Source: Geodermatophilus obscurus (lineage in GTDB: Bacteria > Actinomycetota > Actinomycetes > Mycobacteriales > Geodermatophilaceae). From it: 64,000 bases of DNA. Position numbers and translations under genes: made by a program. Location of the stretch: positions 62,001-126,000 of the forward strand of contig NZ_FRDM01000008.1 in NCBI RefSeq assembly GCF_900143215.1. The letters are read 5' to 3'. The notes beneath the pieces are model-generated. The model was not told the origin of the DNA. It was given only the letters and a program-made list of their open reading frames with translations, and did no database searches. Below, piece by piece: positions 8,788-16,134 of the stretch; the first letter of the stretch is position 1, and each line of letters begins with the position of its first letter.

Positions 8788-9030
8788 ATGTTCGAAGACC
8801 AGACCATCGAGCTGCTGCCCGCTCGGACCACGCTGCAGGCCGGCTGGGGCGGTAACGGCGGTAACGGCGGCCGTGGCGGGGACGCGCTCGCCGCCTCGAC
8901 CGCGGTCGTCATCATCTACGGAGACGTGATCGACAGCGAGATCACGGTGATCTCCGGTGCCGCGACGGCGACCGGTGGCGCCGGCGGCGACGGCGGCGAC
9001 GGCGGCTGGGGTGGCGACGACAACGACTGA
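8788..9030 (+). CDS. Small Gly-rich peptide 2 (candidate precursor peptide)
   Basis: 80 residues, paralogue of the genes at 8009 and 12933. The front block is MFEDQTIELLPARTTLQAG; the Gly tracts read GWGGNGGNGGRGG and GGDGGDGGWGGDDND, so this copy alone carries Trp in both tracts. The centre (ALAASTAVVIIYGDVIDSEITVISG) is the most diverged zone. Same Shine-Dalgarno, own promoter, own terminator. It is the copy closest to the membrane protease gene, which begins 145 bases after its stop and beyond the hairpin. Confidence 0.82.
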   Translation: MFEDQTIELLPARTTLQAGWGGNGGNGGRGGDALAASTAVVIIYGDVIDSEITVISGAATATGGAGGDGGDGGWGGDDND

Positions 9031-9091
9031 TCGTTGAGCGTTGTCAGCGGCACCGCGTCGATGACGCCGGCCTGCCGCTGAACCGGTGAGG

Positions 9092-9124
9092 AGGAGGGGC
9101 GACCGGGCACCGGTCGCCCCTCCT
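9092..9124 (+). terminator. Strong hairpin between peptide gene 2 and protease gene
   Basis: A 14-bp perfect stem (9092-9105 with 9111-9124) closes a five-base loop. It lies 50 bases before the protease start. No separate promoter for the protease is obvious in the gap, so partial read-through may set a high peptide to low protease ratio. Confidence 0.82.
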
Positions 9125-9174
9125 TCCGTCCGACCCGAGGTCCTCGGACCCCGGGCAGAGTTGAGGTGAGCTGG

Positions 9175-11460
9175 ATGACGACCCTGACCGACGACGGGCA
9201 GAGCCCGCCCACGGCCGTCGTGGGAGACCCCGGGCGCCGGCTCGCCGAGGGCACGGAGCTGCTCGGGGAGTACCAGGACTCCGGGTACCAGACGCCCAAG
9301 TTCCTCGTGCGACGGGCCGACGGCCAGGTCATGCAGCTGCCGCTGCTCCTGTACCGGGTGGCCAGCCTCCTGGACGGTCGTGACACCGAGCGCATGGCCA
9401 CGGACCTGAGCGCCGAACTCGGCCAGGACCTCACCGCCGACCAGGTGTCGTACCTGGTCGAGGAGCGGCTCCGGCCGGCCGGCCTCCTCGCCCCCGACCA
9501 CACCGACGCCGACGACCCCGGCACGGTGACGGCCCCGACCCGGTCCGATCCCCTGCTCGCCCTCCGTTTTAGGAAGCCCGTGGTCCCGGCCGGGGTCACG
9601 TGGCGCATCGCCGGCGTCTTCCGGCTGCTCTTCAGGCGTCCCGCATGGGTGGCGGCGCTGGCCACCTTCCTGGCTCTGGACGCGCTCGTCCTCCTGCAGG
9701 GCGACTTCGTGAGCCGCGTCGCGGCGGGCGCGACCACGTTGGTCCACCGGCCCGAGCTGACCCTCGTCCTCCTCACGCTCCTGGTCCTCTCGATGGCCTT
9801 CCACGAGATCGGCCACGTCACGGCGTGCCGCTACGGCGGGGCCCGTCCTGGCGACATGGGGGTCGGCCTGTACCTCGTCTGGCCGGCCCTCTACAGCACG
9901 GTGACCGACACCTACCGCCTGGGTCGGGTCGGACGGCTGCGCACGGACCTCGCGGGCGTCTACTTCAACGCCATCTTCATGGCCGTCCTGACCGGCCTGT
10001 ACCTCCGCACGGACGCGACCTGGCTGCTCCCGGGGATCCTGCTCATGCACGTCCAGGCCGCCCAGCAGTTCCTGCCCAGCATCCGGTTCGACGGCTACTA
10101 CATGCTCGCCGACCTGGCCGGGGTGCCCGAGCTGTTCAACTACGTGGGCCCGGTGCTGAAGAGCCTGGTCCCGGGCAGACCAGCACATCCTCGGGTCCAG
10201 GAGCTGCGGCCCCGCTCACGGCGGCTGATCGTGCTCTGGGTCACGGTGACCGTCCCCATGCTGCTGTTCTACCTGGTCACGTTCCTGCTCGTCGTGCCGA
10301 GAGTCCTGCCGGTGGTGTGGGACGTGCTGCTCGACTACCAGAGCCGGATGGAGGCGGCGATGCGGGCCGGCGACGTCACGACCGTCGCCCTGAGCGTGTT
10401 CCAGCTCCTCCTCATCCTCCTGCCCTGGGTGGGCGCCGCCCTGGTGGTCGCCATGCTCGCGGGGATCCTGCGTCGCCTCGGCGATGCGCGGGGATGGGCG
10501 TGGGCCGCCCCCGGTCGCTGGATCGCCGTCCGGCGGTACGCAGCCGTCGCAGGTGTCGCCGGGGTCGCCGGTGCGCTCGTCTGGCGAGTGGCGCAGGTGG
10601 CCGGGTCGGCTCCGACGTCGACCCCCGACACCGGGGCGGTCGGAGGGCAGGCCGACGTGCTGACCGGCAGCCCGGCGCTCGCGGTGCTGCCCTCCGTTGT
10701 GCTGGTCGCCTGCTTCCTGGCGTCGGCCGCGCTGCTCCGGTGGCGACTGTCGGCGGTCGTCGTGCCGCTGGCCGTAGTCGCGGCGATGGGGCCCGCCGTC
10801 TCCGTCCTGGCCACTCCGTCCCCTGCCGTGGTCGGTGCGGCGTGGACGGCACTGGGGGCGACGATCCTGGTGACGGCGAACCGGCTCGGTGCCAGCGGAG
10901 GTCGACGAGGACCACGGTCGGTGCCGTGGCAACGTGCCCTGATCGGAGCGGGGGTGGTGGCCATCGCCGCCGGGGTGGCGACGACGCCGCTGCTGGTGCT
11001 GCCGCTGGCAGTGGGTGCTGCGCTCCTGGCCATCCGGACGGGGTGGCGAAGCCACGGGCCGATGCGCGAATGGCTCCTGTCGATCGTCGGCGTGCTCGGG
11101 GTCACCGCGCTGGCCGCCCTGGCCACGCCCGCTCTGCTCCGGACGATCCCGGGCGCGCTGTCCCCCGCGGGGCACCAGGTCCTCCTGCTGATCGCGGGGC
11201 TGACCGTGATCGGCGCGTCGATGGTCCGCGAGCTCCGGTGGGCGGCCGCCGCCCTCGTCCTCGTCGTCATGATCGCCGTCGTTCCCGCGCTCGGCGGCGC
11301 CGCCGGCCTTCCCCTCGTGCTCTGCTCGACCGTCGTGCTCGGTGCGCTGCTCGTCCAGGCGCTGACGCGTCACCCGGTCGAGGACCGGCCGCACCCACTG
11401 CTCAGGGCACTGCTCGTCGTCCCGACCCTCGTCGTCGTGATCGTCGGGGCCCTCCTCTGA
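9175..11460 (+). CDS. Membrane M50-type zinc metalloprotease with N-terminal PqqD-like domain
   Basis: 761 residues. Residues ~22-105 resemble a PqqD-type winged-helix RiPP recognition domain (pattern DGQVMQLPLLLYRVASLLDG ... LVEERLRPAGLL). A multi-pass membrane region follows with the site-2-protease zinc motif AFHEIGH (His210, Glu211, His214) and the third ligand region RFDGYYML (Asp306). The second half (~340-761) is a further array of hydrophobic helices, longer than the common ~400-residue relatives of this type. ATG at 9175 is chosen over a GTG three codons upstream because GAGGTGAG is well placed. It probably recognises and cleaves, or moves, the adjacent Gly-rich peptides in the membrane; that link is inferred from domain logic and position. 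Confidence 0.88.
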   Translation: MTTLTDDGQSPPTAVVGDPGRRLAEGTELLGEYQDSGYQTPKFLVRRADGQVMQLPLLLYRVASLLDGRDTERMATDLSAELGQDLTADQVSYLVEERLRPAGLLAPDHTDADDPGTVTAPTRSDPLLALRFRKPVVPAGVTWRIAGVFRLLFRRPAWVAALATFLALDALVLLQGDFVSRVAAGATTLVHRPELTLVLLTLLVLSMAFHEIGHVTACRYGGARPGDMGVGLYLVWPALYSTVTDTYRLGRVGRLRTDLAGVYFNAIFMAVLTGLYLRTDATWLLPGILLMHVQAAQQFLPSIRFDGYYMLADLAGVPELFNYVGPVLKSLVPGRPAHPRVQELRPRSRRLIVLWVTVTVPMLLFYLVTFLLVVPRVLPVVWDVLLDYQSRMEAAMRAGDVTTVALSVFQLLLILLPWVGAALVVAMLAGILRRLGDARGWAWAAPGRWIAVRRYAAVAGVAGVAGALVWRVAQVAGSAPTSTPDTGAVGGQADVLTGSPALAVLPSVVLVACFLASAALLRWRLSAVVVPLAVVAAMGPAVSVLATPSPAVVGAAWTALGATILVTANRLGASGGRRGPRSVPWQRALIGAGVVAIAAGVATTPLLVLPLAVGAALLAIRTGWRSHGPMREWLLSIVGVLGVTALAALATPALLRTIPGALSPAGHQVLLLIAGLTVIGASMVRELRWAAAALVLVVMIAVVPALGGAAGLPLVLCSTVVLGALLVQALTRHPVEDRPHPLLRALLVVPTLVVVIVGALL

Positions 11461-11897
11461 TCGCGCCGATGCGATGAGCGTGTGCCGGCTGCGGGGTCTC
11501 GCGGACTGCCGGGGCCAGCGTGCGCCGTGTCTGGGGTCGGCCCCGTGGCCCGCGCGGTGCCGGATCGGGTGGCGGATCGGCGGTGGCTGACCCCGGACCG
11601 GCGGCTGGAGCGGCCGTGCCGAGCGCGCCTCCTCCACCTCGCCGTCAACAGCGGTCGCCACGGGCGTCCGAAGAGAGGGCGGCTGCGCACCGGTCGTGGA
11701 GGTGAAGCCAACGTACCCGGCCCGACTCGACTGCCTGGCTGTGGAGTCTCACGGACTGTTCCCGGTTTGCACCGGAATGGACTCCGAATTGCACGCGCGA
11801 CGAGTGACGACCAGCGCGTCGGGGGGGACACTGTTGCTGAGCAGTGGACATTCCTGAGGACACCATCGAGATCTCTACACATTTCATGGAGGTAGCC
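11461..11897 (+). other. 437-base gap without a recognisable gene
   Basis: Between the protease and the collagen-like lipoprotein gene. Open frames here on both strands are Arg/Pro-rich GC artefacts without ribosome binding sites. I see no promoter matching P1-P3. The last ~170 bases have lower GC than the surroundings and probably contain the promoter of the next gene. Confidence 0.5.
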
Positions 11898-12392
11898 ATG
11901 CACTTTTCTGTGTCAAGTCTGACGCGGGCCACCAAGCTCTGTGCGGATGCCCTCGTCCCGGCGCTGGTGCTCGTGGCGTGCTCGACCTCCGCCGATGCGA
12001 GCAGTTCTGGGACAGCCGGTGCCGCGAGCGCGGCCGGGTCCGCCGGTGCGGCCGGGTCCGCCGGTGCGCCCGGGTCCGCCGGTGCGCCCGGCTCGCCCGG
12101 CTCGCCTGGTGCGGCCGGCTCCCCCGGTACCGATGCCGGTGCCAGCGCCATGAGCATCGCTTCCTGCTCGGGGAACTCGTGCTCGGTGACGCTCGCAGGC
12201 ACCGGCTCACTCGTCCAGGTCCTCGGTGCGACGATCTCGGTCGAGGAGGTTCGCGACGGCCGGGCAGCCCTTCGCGTCGACGACCAGGACATCGCCTGCA
12301 CGGAGGGACAGAGCGCATCGGCCGGCTCCCTGACGCTGACGTGCACGGAGGTCACGGGCGACACCGTCACCGTGACCGTCTCCCCCGGCTGA
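11898..12392 (+). CDS. Secreted/lipoprotein with collagen-like Gly-X-Y stretch and 4-Cys domain
   Basis: 164 residues. The N-terminus MHFSVSSLTRATKLCADALVPALVLVACSTS looks like a signal peptide with lipobox LVAC, suggesting an anchored exported protein. Residues ~40-85 are collagen-like (units such as GSAGAPGSAGAPGSPGSPGAAG, split here for description into GSA, GAP, GSP repeats). The last ~80 residues form a compact beta-rich domain with four Cys (CSGNSC, DIAC, LTC), likely two disulfides. The same domain recurs in the gene at 14206. ATG chosen for its GGAGGT Shine-Dalgarno; an upstream in-frame ATG lacks one. Function unknown; a cell-surface partner of the Gly-rich peptides is a reasonable guess. 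Confidence 0.8.
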   Translation: MHFSVSSLTRATKLCADALVPALVLVACSTSADASSSGTAGAASAAGSAGAAGSAGAPGSAGAPGSPGSPGAAGSPGTDAGASAMSIASCSGNSCSVTLAGTGSLVQVLGATISVEEVRDGRAALRVDDQDIACTEGQSASAGSLTLTCTEVTGDTVTVTVSPG

Positions 12393-12710
12393 TGCGCTGG
12401 CCCTCGGAAGGGGCACGTCGGTCGACGGCGCGAGGCGCCCGGCGCAGCGCCGATGGCGAGGCGCGGCCAGCGGCCGTCGACGCCCGGTGACGGCTGCACG
12501 CGGCCACGAGCGACACCAGGGTCCGGACGGCGTCCCGACGGACTGCCTCGCAGGCCGTGCGCGGTGGACCGGCCGCTTTCTCACTTTCCCCGGCTCCGGC
12601 TCGGGCAGGCACCTGCGCCCGGCTCCGGCCCGCTGGACGAGCCTCCGCTCATCCGCAGCTCGCTCCGTGTGGTCCCGGAGAGGCGTGGACCTGCGTGTCC
12701 GGGTCCGCGG
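12393..12710. other. 318-base gap without a recognisable gene
   Basis: Follows the collagen-like gene. I see only GC-artefact frames; regulatory elements of peptide gene 3 begin at 12711. Confidence 0.5.
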
Positions 12711-12799
12711 CTACGTAGTCCGCTCCCATAGATCCGTGTGCACGCACCGTCATCTCGGTGGCGCTCACCGTTGCCTGGACGTCGACTCCTCGTCAGGAT
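12711..12799 (+). promoter_or_regulatory. Promoter region P3 of Gly-rich peptide gene 3
   Basis: TTGCCT (12771-12776) and CAGGAT (12794-12799), spacing 17, as in P1 and P2. The upstream motif is CTACGTAGTC (12711-12720), a variant of CTACGTGGTC. CATCTCGGTGGCGCTC, shared with P1, lies just before the -35. Confidence 0.68.
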
Positions 12800-12932
12800 C
12801 GAATTCGCCGACATCGACACGGTGATCGGCGGCCAGCCGGGCCGGAAATGGACACGGCCCGCCCGCGGGCTGCCTCTACGCGAGGTTTCCGGCCCTTCTG
12901 GCACCATTTCGTCGAGCATTCCAGGAGGAACC
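12800..12932 (+). promoter_or_regulatory. Long conserved 5' leader of peptide gene 3
   Basis: Near-identical to the leader at 7875-8008, with a handful of substitutions, and ends in the same CCAGGAGGAACC. The conservation is higher than in the coding parts of the two genes, which suggests a functional RNA leader or gene conversion. Confidence 0.6.
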
Positions 12933-13169
12933 ATGTTCGAGGACCAGACCGTCGATCTGCTGCCCGCACGGACCACCCTGCAGGCCGGAGCGGGCGGTGC
13001 CGGCGGTCGAGGGGGTCGCGGCGGCGACGCCGTCGCCATCTCGGCCGCGGTCATCTTCGTCCAGGGCAACGTGGACGACAGCACGTTCACGGTGCAGTCC
13101 GGTACTGCCGGGGCGACCGGTGGCGACGGCGGTGCCGGTGGCGCCGGTGGCGCCGGCGGTAACGACTGA
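12933..13169 (+). CDS. Small Gly-rich peptide 3 (candidate precursor peptide)
   Basis: 78 residues; third paralogue, closest to peptide 1. Front block MFEDQTVDLLPARTTLQAG, then GGAGGRGGRGG, a hydrophobic centre (AVAISAAVIFVQGNV), and a Gly-rich tail ending GGAGGAGGND, less acidic than in the other two. Preceded by the common Shine-Dalgarno and followed by the 14-bp repeat units and a terminator. It lies directly upstream of the glutaminyl cyclase lipoprotein gene. No known family recognised. Confidence 0.82.
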   Translation: MFEDQTVDLLPARTTLQAGAGGAGGRGGRGGDAVAISAAVIFVQGNVDDSTFTVQSGTAGATGGDGGAGGAGGAGGND

Positions 13170-13239
13170 TCGCTGGACGGCCTGGCGGCACCGCACCGAT
13201 GACCCCATGTCGATGACGGCCTGCCGCTGACCCGGTGAC

Positions 13240-13274
13240 GAGGAGGGGCGACCGGACACCGGTCGCCCCTCCTC
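13240..13274 (+). terminator. Terminator hairpin after peptide gene 3
   Basis: A 16-bp perfect stem (13240-13255 with 13259-13274) around a three-base loop; homologous to the hairpins at 8347 and 9092. Confidence 0.85.
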
Positions 13275-13360
13275 CCACGACTCCCACCGGTCCGTGACCC
13301 CTCGGCGCTGCCGAACCTGAGTGACCTCCACACCACGCCTCAAGGGATCGAGATCGCTCC

Positions 13361-14209
13361 ATGAACCGTCTGATCCACCGTCGAGCCCTCGGCGTCGTCC
13401 TCACCGTCGCGGTCCTGGGCGGCTGCTCGTCAGGGGACGGCGCGGAGGTCTCCACCGCGGGTCAGCCGGCGCAGCTCCAGGACGCCGTCACGGGCGACTC
13501 GGCGCAGTCGTTCCCGGTCCTGCGCCCCGAAGTCCTGGCCGAGGTGCCGCACGACCCGTCCGCCTTCACCCAGGGGCTGGAGCTGCACGAGGGCACCCTC
13601 TACGAGGGCACCGGCCTCGAGGGCGAGTCCCAGCTGCGCGTGCTCGACCTGGAGACCGGGGAGGTGCTGCGCGCCGAGTCACTGCCCGGAGAGCTGTTCG
13701 GGGAGGGCATCGCCGTGGCCGGGGACCGCATCTGGCAGCTCACCTGGCAGGACGGCGTGGTGCTCGAGTGGGACCGCGCCACCCTCACCCTGCGCCAGCA
13801 GCTGCCGCTCGACGGGGAGGGATGGGGGCTGTGCTCCGACGGCACCCGCCTGGTGCGCAGCGACGGGACGGACCGGCTGCGCTTCCACGACCCGGTCACC
13901 TTCGCCGAGACCGGCTCGGTCGCGGTGACGGTCGACGGCGAGCCGCTGACCCAGCTGAACGAGCTGGAGTGCGTCGACGGGCAGGTCTGGGCCAACGTGT
14001 GGCCGTCCGACGTCCTCGTCCGCATCGACCCGGCGAGCGGACGGGTCACCGCCGCCGTGGACGCGGCCGGGCTGCTCGACCCGGAGCAGCGCGCGAACGC
14101 CGACGCGGTGCTCAACGGCATCGCTGCCCTGGGCAACGACGAGTACCTGCTCTCCGGGAAGCTGTGGCCCGTCTCGTTCCGCGTCCGGTTCGTGGAGGGG
14201 AGTCGATGA
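13361..14209 (+). CDS. Lipoprotein glutaminyl-peptide cyclotransferase (plant-type)
   Basis: 282 residues. The N-terminus MNRLIHRRALGVVLTVAVLGGCSSG is a lipoprotein signal with lipobox LGGC. The remainder matches the five-bladed beta-propeller glutamine cyclotransferase family (PHDPSAFTQGLEL, GTLYEGTG, LTWQDGVVLEWD, LNELECVDGQVWANVW, VLNGIA). Such enzymes convert N-terminal Gln to pyroglutamate outside the cytoplasm. All three Gly-rich peptides carry a conserved Gln17, which would be exposed if the leader is cut after TTL, giving a natural substrate; this is inference. The ATG has only a weak Shine-Dalgarno. Its stop overlaps the next start (ATGA). Confidence 0.9.
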   Translation: MNRLIHRRALGVVLTVAVLGGCSSGDGAEVSTAGQPAQLQDAVTGDSAQSFPVLRPEVLAEVPHDPSAFTQGLELHEGTLYEGTGLEGESQLRVLDLETGEVLRAESLPGELFGEGIAVAGDRIWQLTWQDGVVLEWDRATLTLRQQLPLDGEGWGLCSDGTRLVRSDGTDRLRFHDPVTFAETGSVAVTVDGEPLTQLNELECVDGQVWANVWPSDVLVRIDPASGRVTAAVDAAGLLDPEQRANADAVLNGIAALGNDEYLLSGKLWPVSFRVRFVEGSR

Positions 14210-14538
14210 CCGATCGGGGTCACGGCCGGGCCGGGGTCTCGTCCCGCGCCGTCAGCGCGTCCGCGGCGGGCGCGTCCGGCTCCGGGTCCAGATCCGTGAG
14301 CCTCGTGTCCTGTTCCGGGGACGTCTGCTCGGTGACGCTCGGCGGCCGCGGCTCGCGAGCGCACGTCCTCGGGACGACGTTCGGCCTCGCGGCGGTCGAC
14401 GGGAACCGGGTGACGCTCCGCGTCGACGACCGCGACGTCACCTGCGACCTGGGGCGGACCGTTGCGGTCGGCGCACTGCGCCTCACCTGCACGTCCGCGA
14501 CGGACGACACGGTGGCGTTCACGGTCGCCCGAGGCTGA
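14206..14538 (+). CDS. 4-Cys domain protein, paralogue of the collagen-like protein's C-terminus
   Basis: 110 residues, coupled to the cyclase gene by an ATGA overlap. Residues ~30-110 align along their length with the C-terminal domain of the protein at 11898: CSGDVCSVTL, LRVDDRDVTC, LRLTCTSATDDTV, keeping all four Cys. It lacks the signal peptide and the collagen-like repeats; its first ~30 residues are Ser/Ala/Gly-rich. Without a signal the disulfide-type Cys pattern is odd; it may be exported with a partner or be a remnant. Function unknown. Confidence 0.72.
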   Translation: MTDRGHGRAGVSSRAVSASAAGASGSGSRSVSLVSCSGDVCSVTLGGRGSRAHVLGTTFGLAAVDGNRVTLRVDDRDVTCDLGRTVAVGALRLTCTSATDDTVAFTVARG

Positions 14539-14556
14539 CCAGAGCCGGTCGGGCCC

Positions 14557-15145
14557 TCAGCCGCGACCCCATCGCAACATCCGCGGCCTCGCCGGGTCCC
14601 GGTTGTCCACCAGGACGTCAGCGGCCCGCACCGGGTCGGCCTCGGCACGGTAGAGCGCCTGACCGGGCAGGTAGCGCGCCCGGTACCGGTGCTCCACCTC
14701 GGCCGCCGAGCCGTAACGAGCGAGGTCGCGGACGAGGGCGCGGGCCAGCGTCACCTCCTCCGGGACCCGCAGGTACACCGACAGCTGCCGGAAGGGGCGC
14801 AGCTCCGGCCGCAGCACGAAGACCCTGTCGACGACCAGCACCCGCCGGGGCTGCGCCCGAGGCGCCGTCCCGGAAGGGGACCGGACACTCCCCGACCAAC
14901 CGGGGCAGGTCGGTGCCGTCCCGGTGGAAACCCTCGGGCGACAGCTCGCCGCGCCGGTAGCGCTCCTCCGGCGGGTGGGGGAAGTCGTCGACCGGGGCGC
15001 GGTGCACCTCGCCGGGGAGGGCGGCGGCCAGCGTGGTCTTGCCGGCGGCGTCGGAGCCGTCGATCCCGACGAGGACCCGCCGGCGGACCCGGCGCAGGTC
15101 GGTGACCGCGGCCGCGAGCCGCCCGACCAGATCCGCGACGTTCAG
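14557..15145 (-). pseudogene. Broken uridine kinase-like P-loop gene
   Basis: The 5' part, in one frame, encodes VLVGIDGSDAAGKTTLAAALPGEVHR ... DDFPHPPEERYRRGELSPEGFHRDG (quoted in parts), clearly a uridine/phosphoribulokinase-like P-loop protein. The 3' part (from about 14850 to 14557) encodes VLVVDRVFVLRPELRPF and the rest of the fold in another frame. Roughly 30 codons normally between these parts seem missing, so a frame-changing deletion near 14850 is likely. There is also no ATG or GTG start after the nusB stop; only a CTG at 15145 is available. A sequencing error cannot explain the missing segment. Confidence 0.68.
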
Positions 15146-15549
15146 CTGGTGGGGACCTCGGCGTCGAGCACGCCGCCCAGGACGCCGTTGACGTAGGCCG
15201 GCGAGTCGTCGGTCGACAGCGACCGGGCCAGCTCGACGGCCTCGTCGATCACGACGGCGTCGGGCACGTCGTCGACCCACAGCAGCTCGAAGACCGCCAT
15301 CCGCAGGATCGCGCGGTCGACGTCGGGCAGCCGGTCGATCGACCAGCCGCGCGCGTGCCGGTCGATCAGCTCGTCGACGCGGGCGGCGTGCTCGGCCACC
15401 CCCTCCACCAGCCGGACGGCGTGGTCGGGGATCGGCGGGTTGGCGAGGGCGACCCGCTCCCGGAGCAGCTCCACCGGGTCGCTGCCGCGGACGTCGGCCT
15501 CGTAGAGGACGTCGACGGCGCGCTTGCGCGCCTTGCTGCGGGCAGCCAT
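15142..15549 (-). CDS. nusB: Transcription antitermination factor NusB
   Basis: 135 residues, all NusB fold: MAARSKARKRAVDVLYEAD at the start, RHARGWSIDRLPDVDRAILRMAVFELLW in the middle, and VIDEAVELARSLSTDDSPAYVNGVLG near the end. Binds the boxA RNA with NusE (S10) during rRNA transcription. It follows efp by 24 bases on the same strand. Confidence 0.95.
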   Translation of the reverse strand: MAARSKARKRAVDVLYEADVRGSDPVELLRERVALANPPIPDHAVRLVEGVAEHAARVDELIDRHARGWSIDRLPDVDRAILRMAVFELLWVDDVPDAVVIDEAVELARSLSTDDSPAYVNGVLGGVLDAEVPTS

Positions 15550-15573
15550 GAGTTCCCGAACCCGCCCGAGCCG

Positions 15574-16134
15574 TCAGTTGGCGCGGCCGAGGTACCGGCC
15601 GTCGCGGGTGTCGACCTTGAGCTTGTCGCCGGTGTTGACGAACAGCGGCACCTGGATCTGCGCGCCGGTCTCCAGCGTGGCGGGCTTGGTGCCGCCGGTG
15701 GACCGGTCGCCCTGCAGGCCCGGGTCGGTGTGCTGCACCACCAGCTCCAGGGTCACGGGGAGCTCGACGTAGAGCGGGGTGCCCTCGTGGACGGCGACGA
15801 CGACCTCGGTGTTCTCGAGGAGGTAGTCCGCGCCGCTGCCGAGGGTCTCGGCCGGGACGTGGATCTGGTCGTAGGTCTCGCCGTCCATGAAGACGAAGTC
15901 GGTGCCGTCCCTGTACAGGTACGTCATGCTCCGCTTGTCGACGGTGGCGGTGTCCACCTTGGTGCCGGCGTTGAAGGTCCGGTCGACGACCTTGCCCGAG
16001 AGCACGTTCTTCAGCGTGGTGCGGACGAACGCGCCGCCCTTGCCCGGCTTGACGTGCTGGAACTCGGTGACAGCCCAGAGCTGGCCGTCGAGGTTGAGGA
16101 CCATGCCGTTCTTGAGGTCGTTGGTGGTAGCCAT
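15574..16134 (-). CDS. efp: Elongation factor P
   Basis: 186 residues, the usual length. Relieves ribosomes stalled at polyproline. The loop that reaches the peptidyl-transferase centre is KPGKGGAF, with Lys32 at the tip. Starts one base after the pepQ stop codon. KOW and two OB domains are in order; the C-terminus ends [10 protein letters not shown]. Confidence 0.96.
   Translation of the reverse strand: MATTNDLKNGMVLNLDGQLWAVTEFQHVKPGKGGAFVRTTLKNVLSGKVVDRTFNAGTKVDTATVDKRSMTYLYRDGTDFVFMDGETYDQIHVPAETLGSGADYLLENTEVVVAVHEGTPLYVELPVTLELVVQHTDPGLQGDRSTGGTKPATLETGAQIQVPLFVNTGDKLKVDTRDGRYLGRAN

Noticed and set aside
11482-11903. Open frames on both strands after the protease gene
   Set aside because: No Shine-Dalgarno, no recognisable motif, composition like non-coding GC-rich DNA.
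12453-12731. Pro/Arg-rich frame before peptide gene 3
   Set aside because: No homology-like pattern, and it runs into the promoter motif of peptide gene 3.
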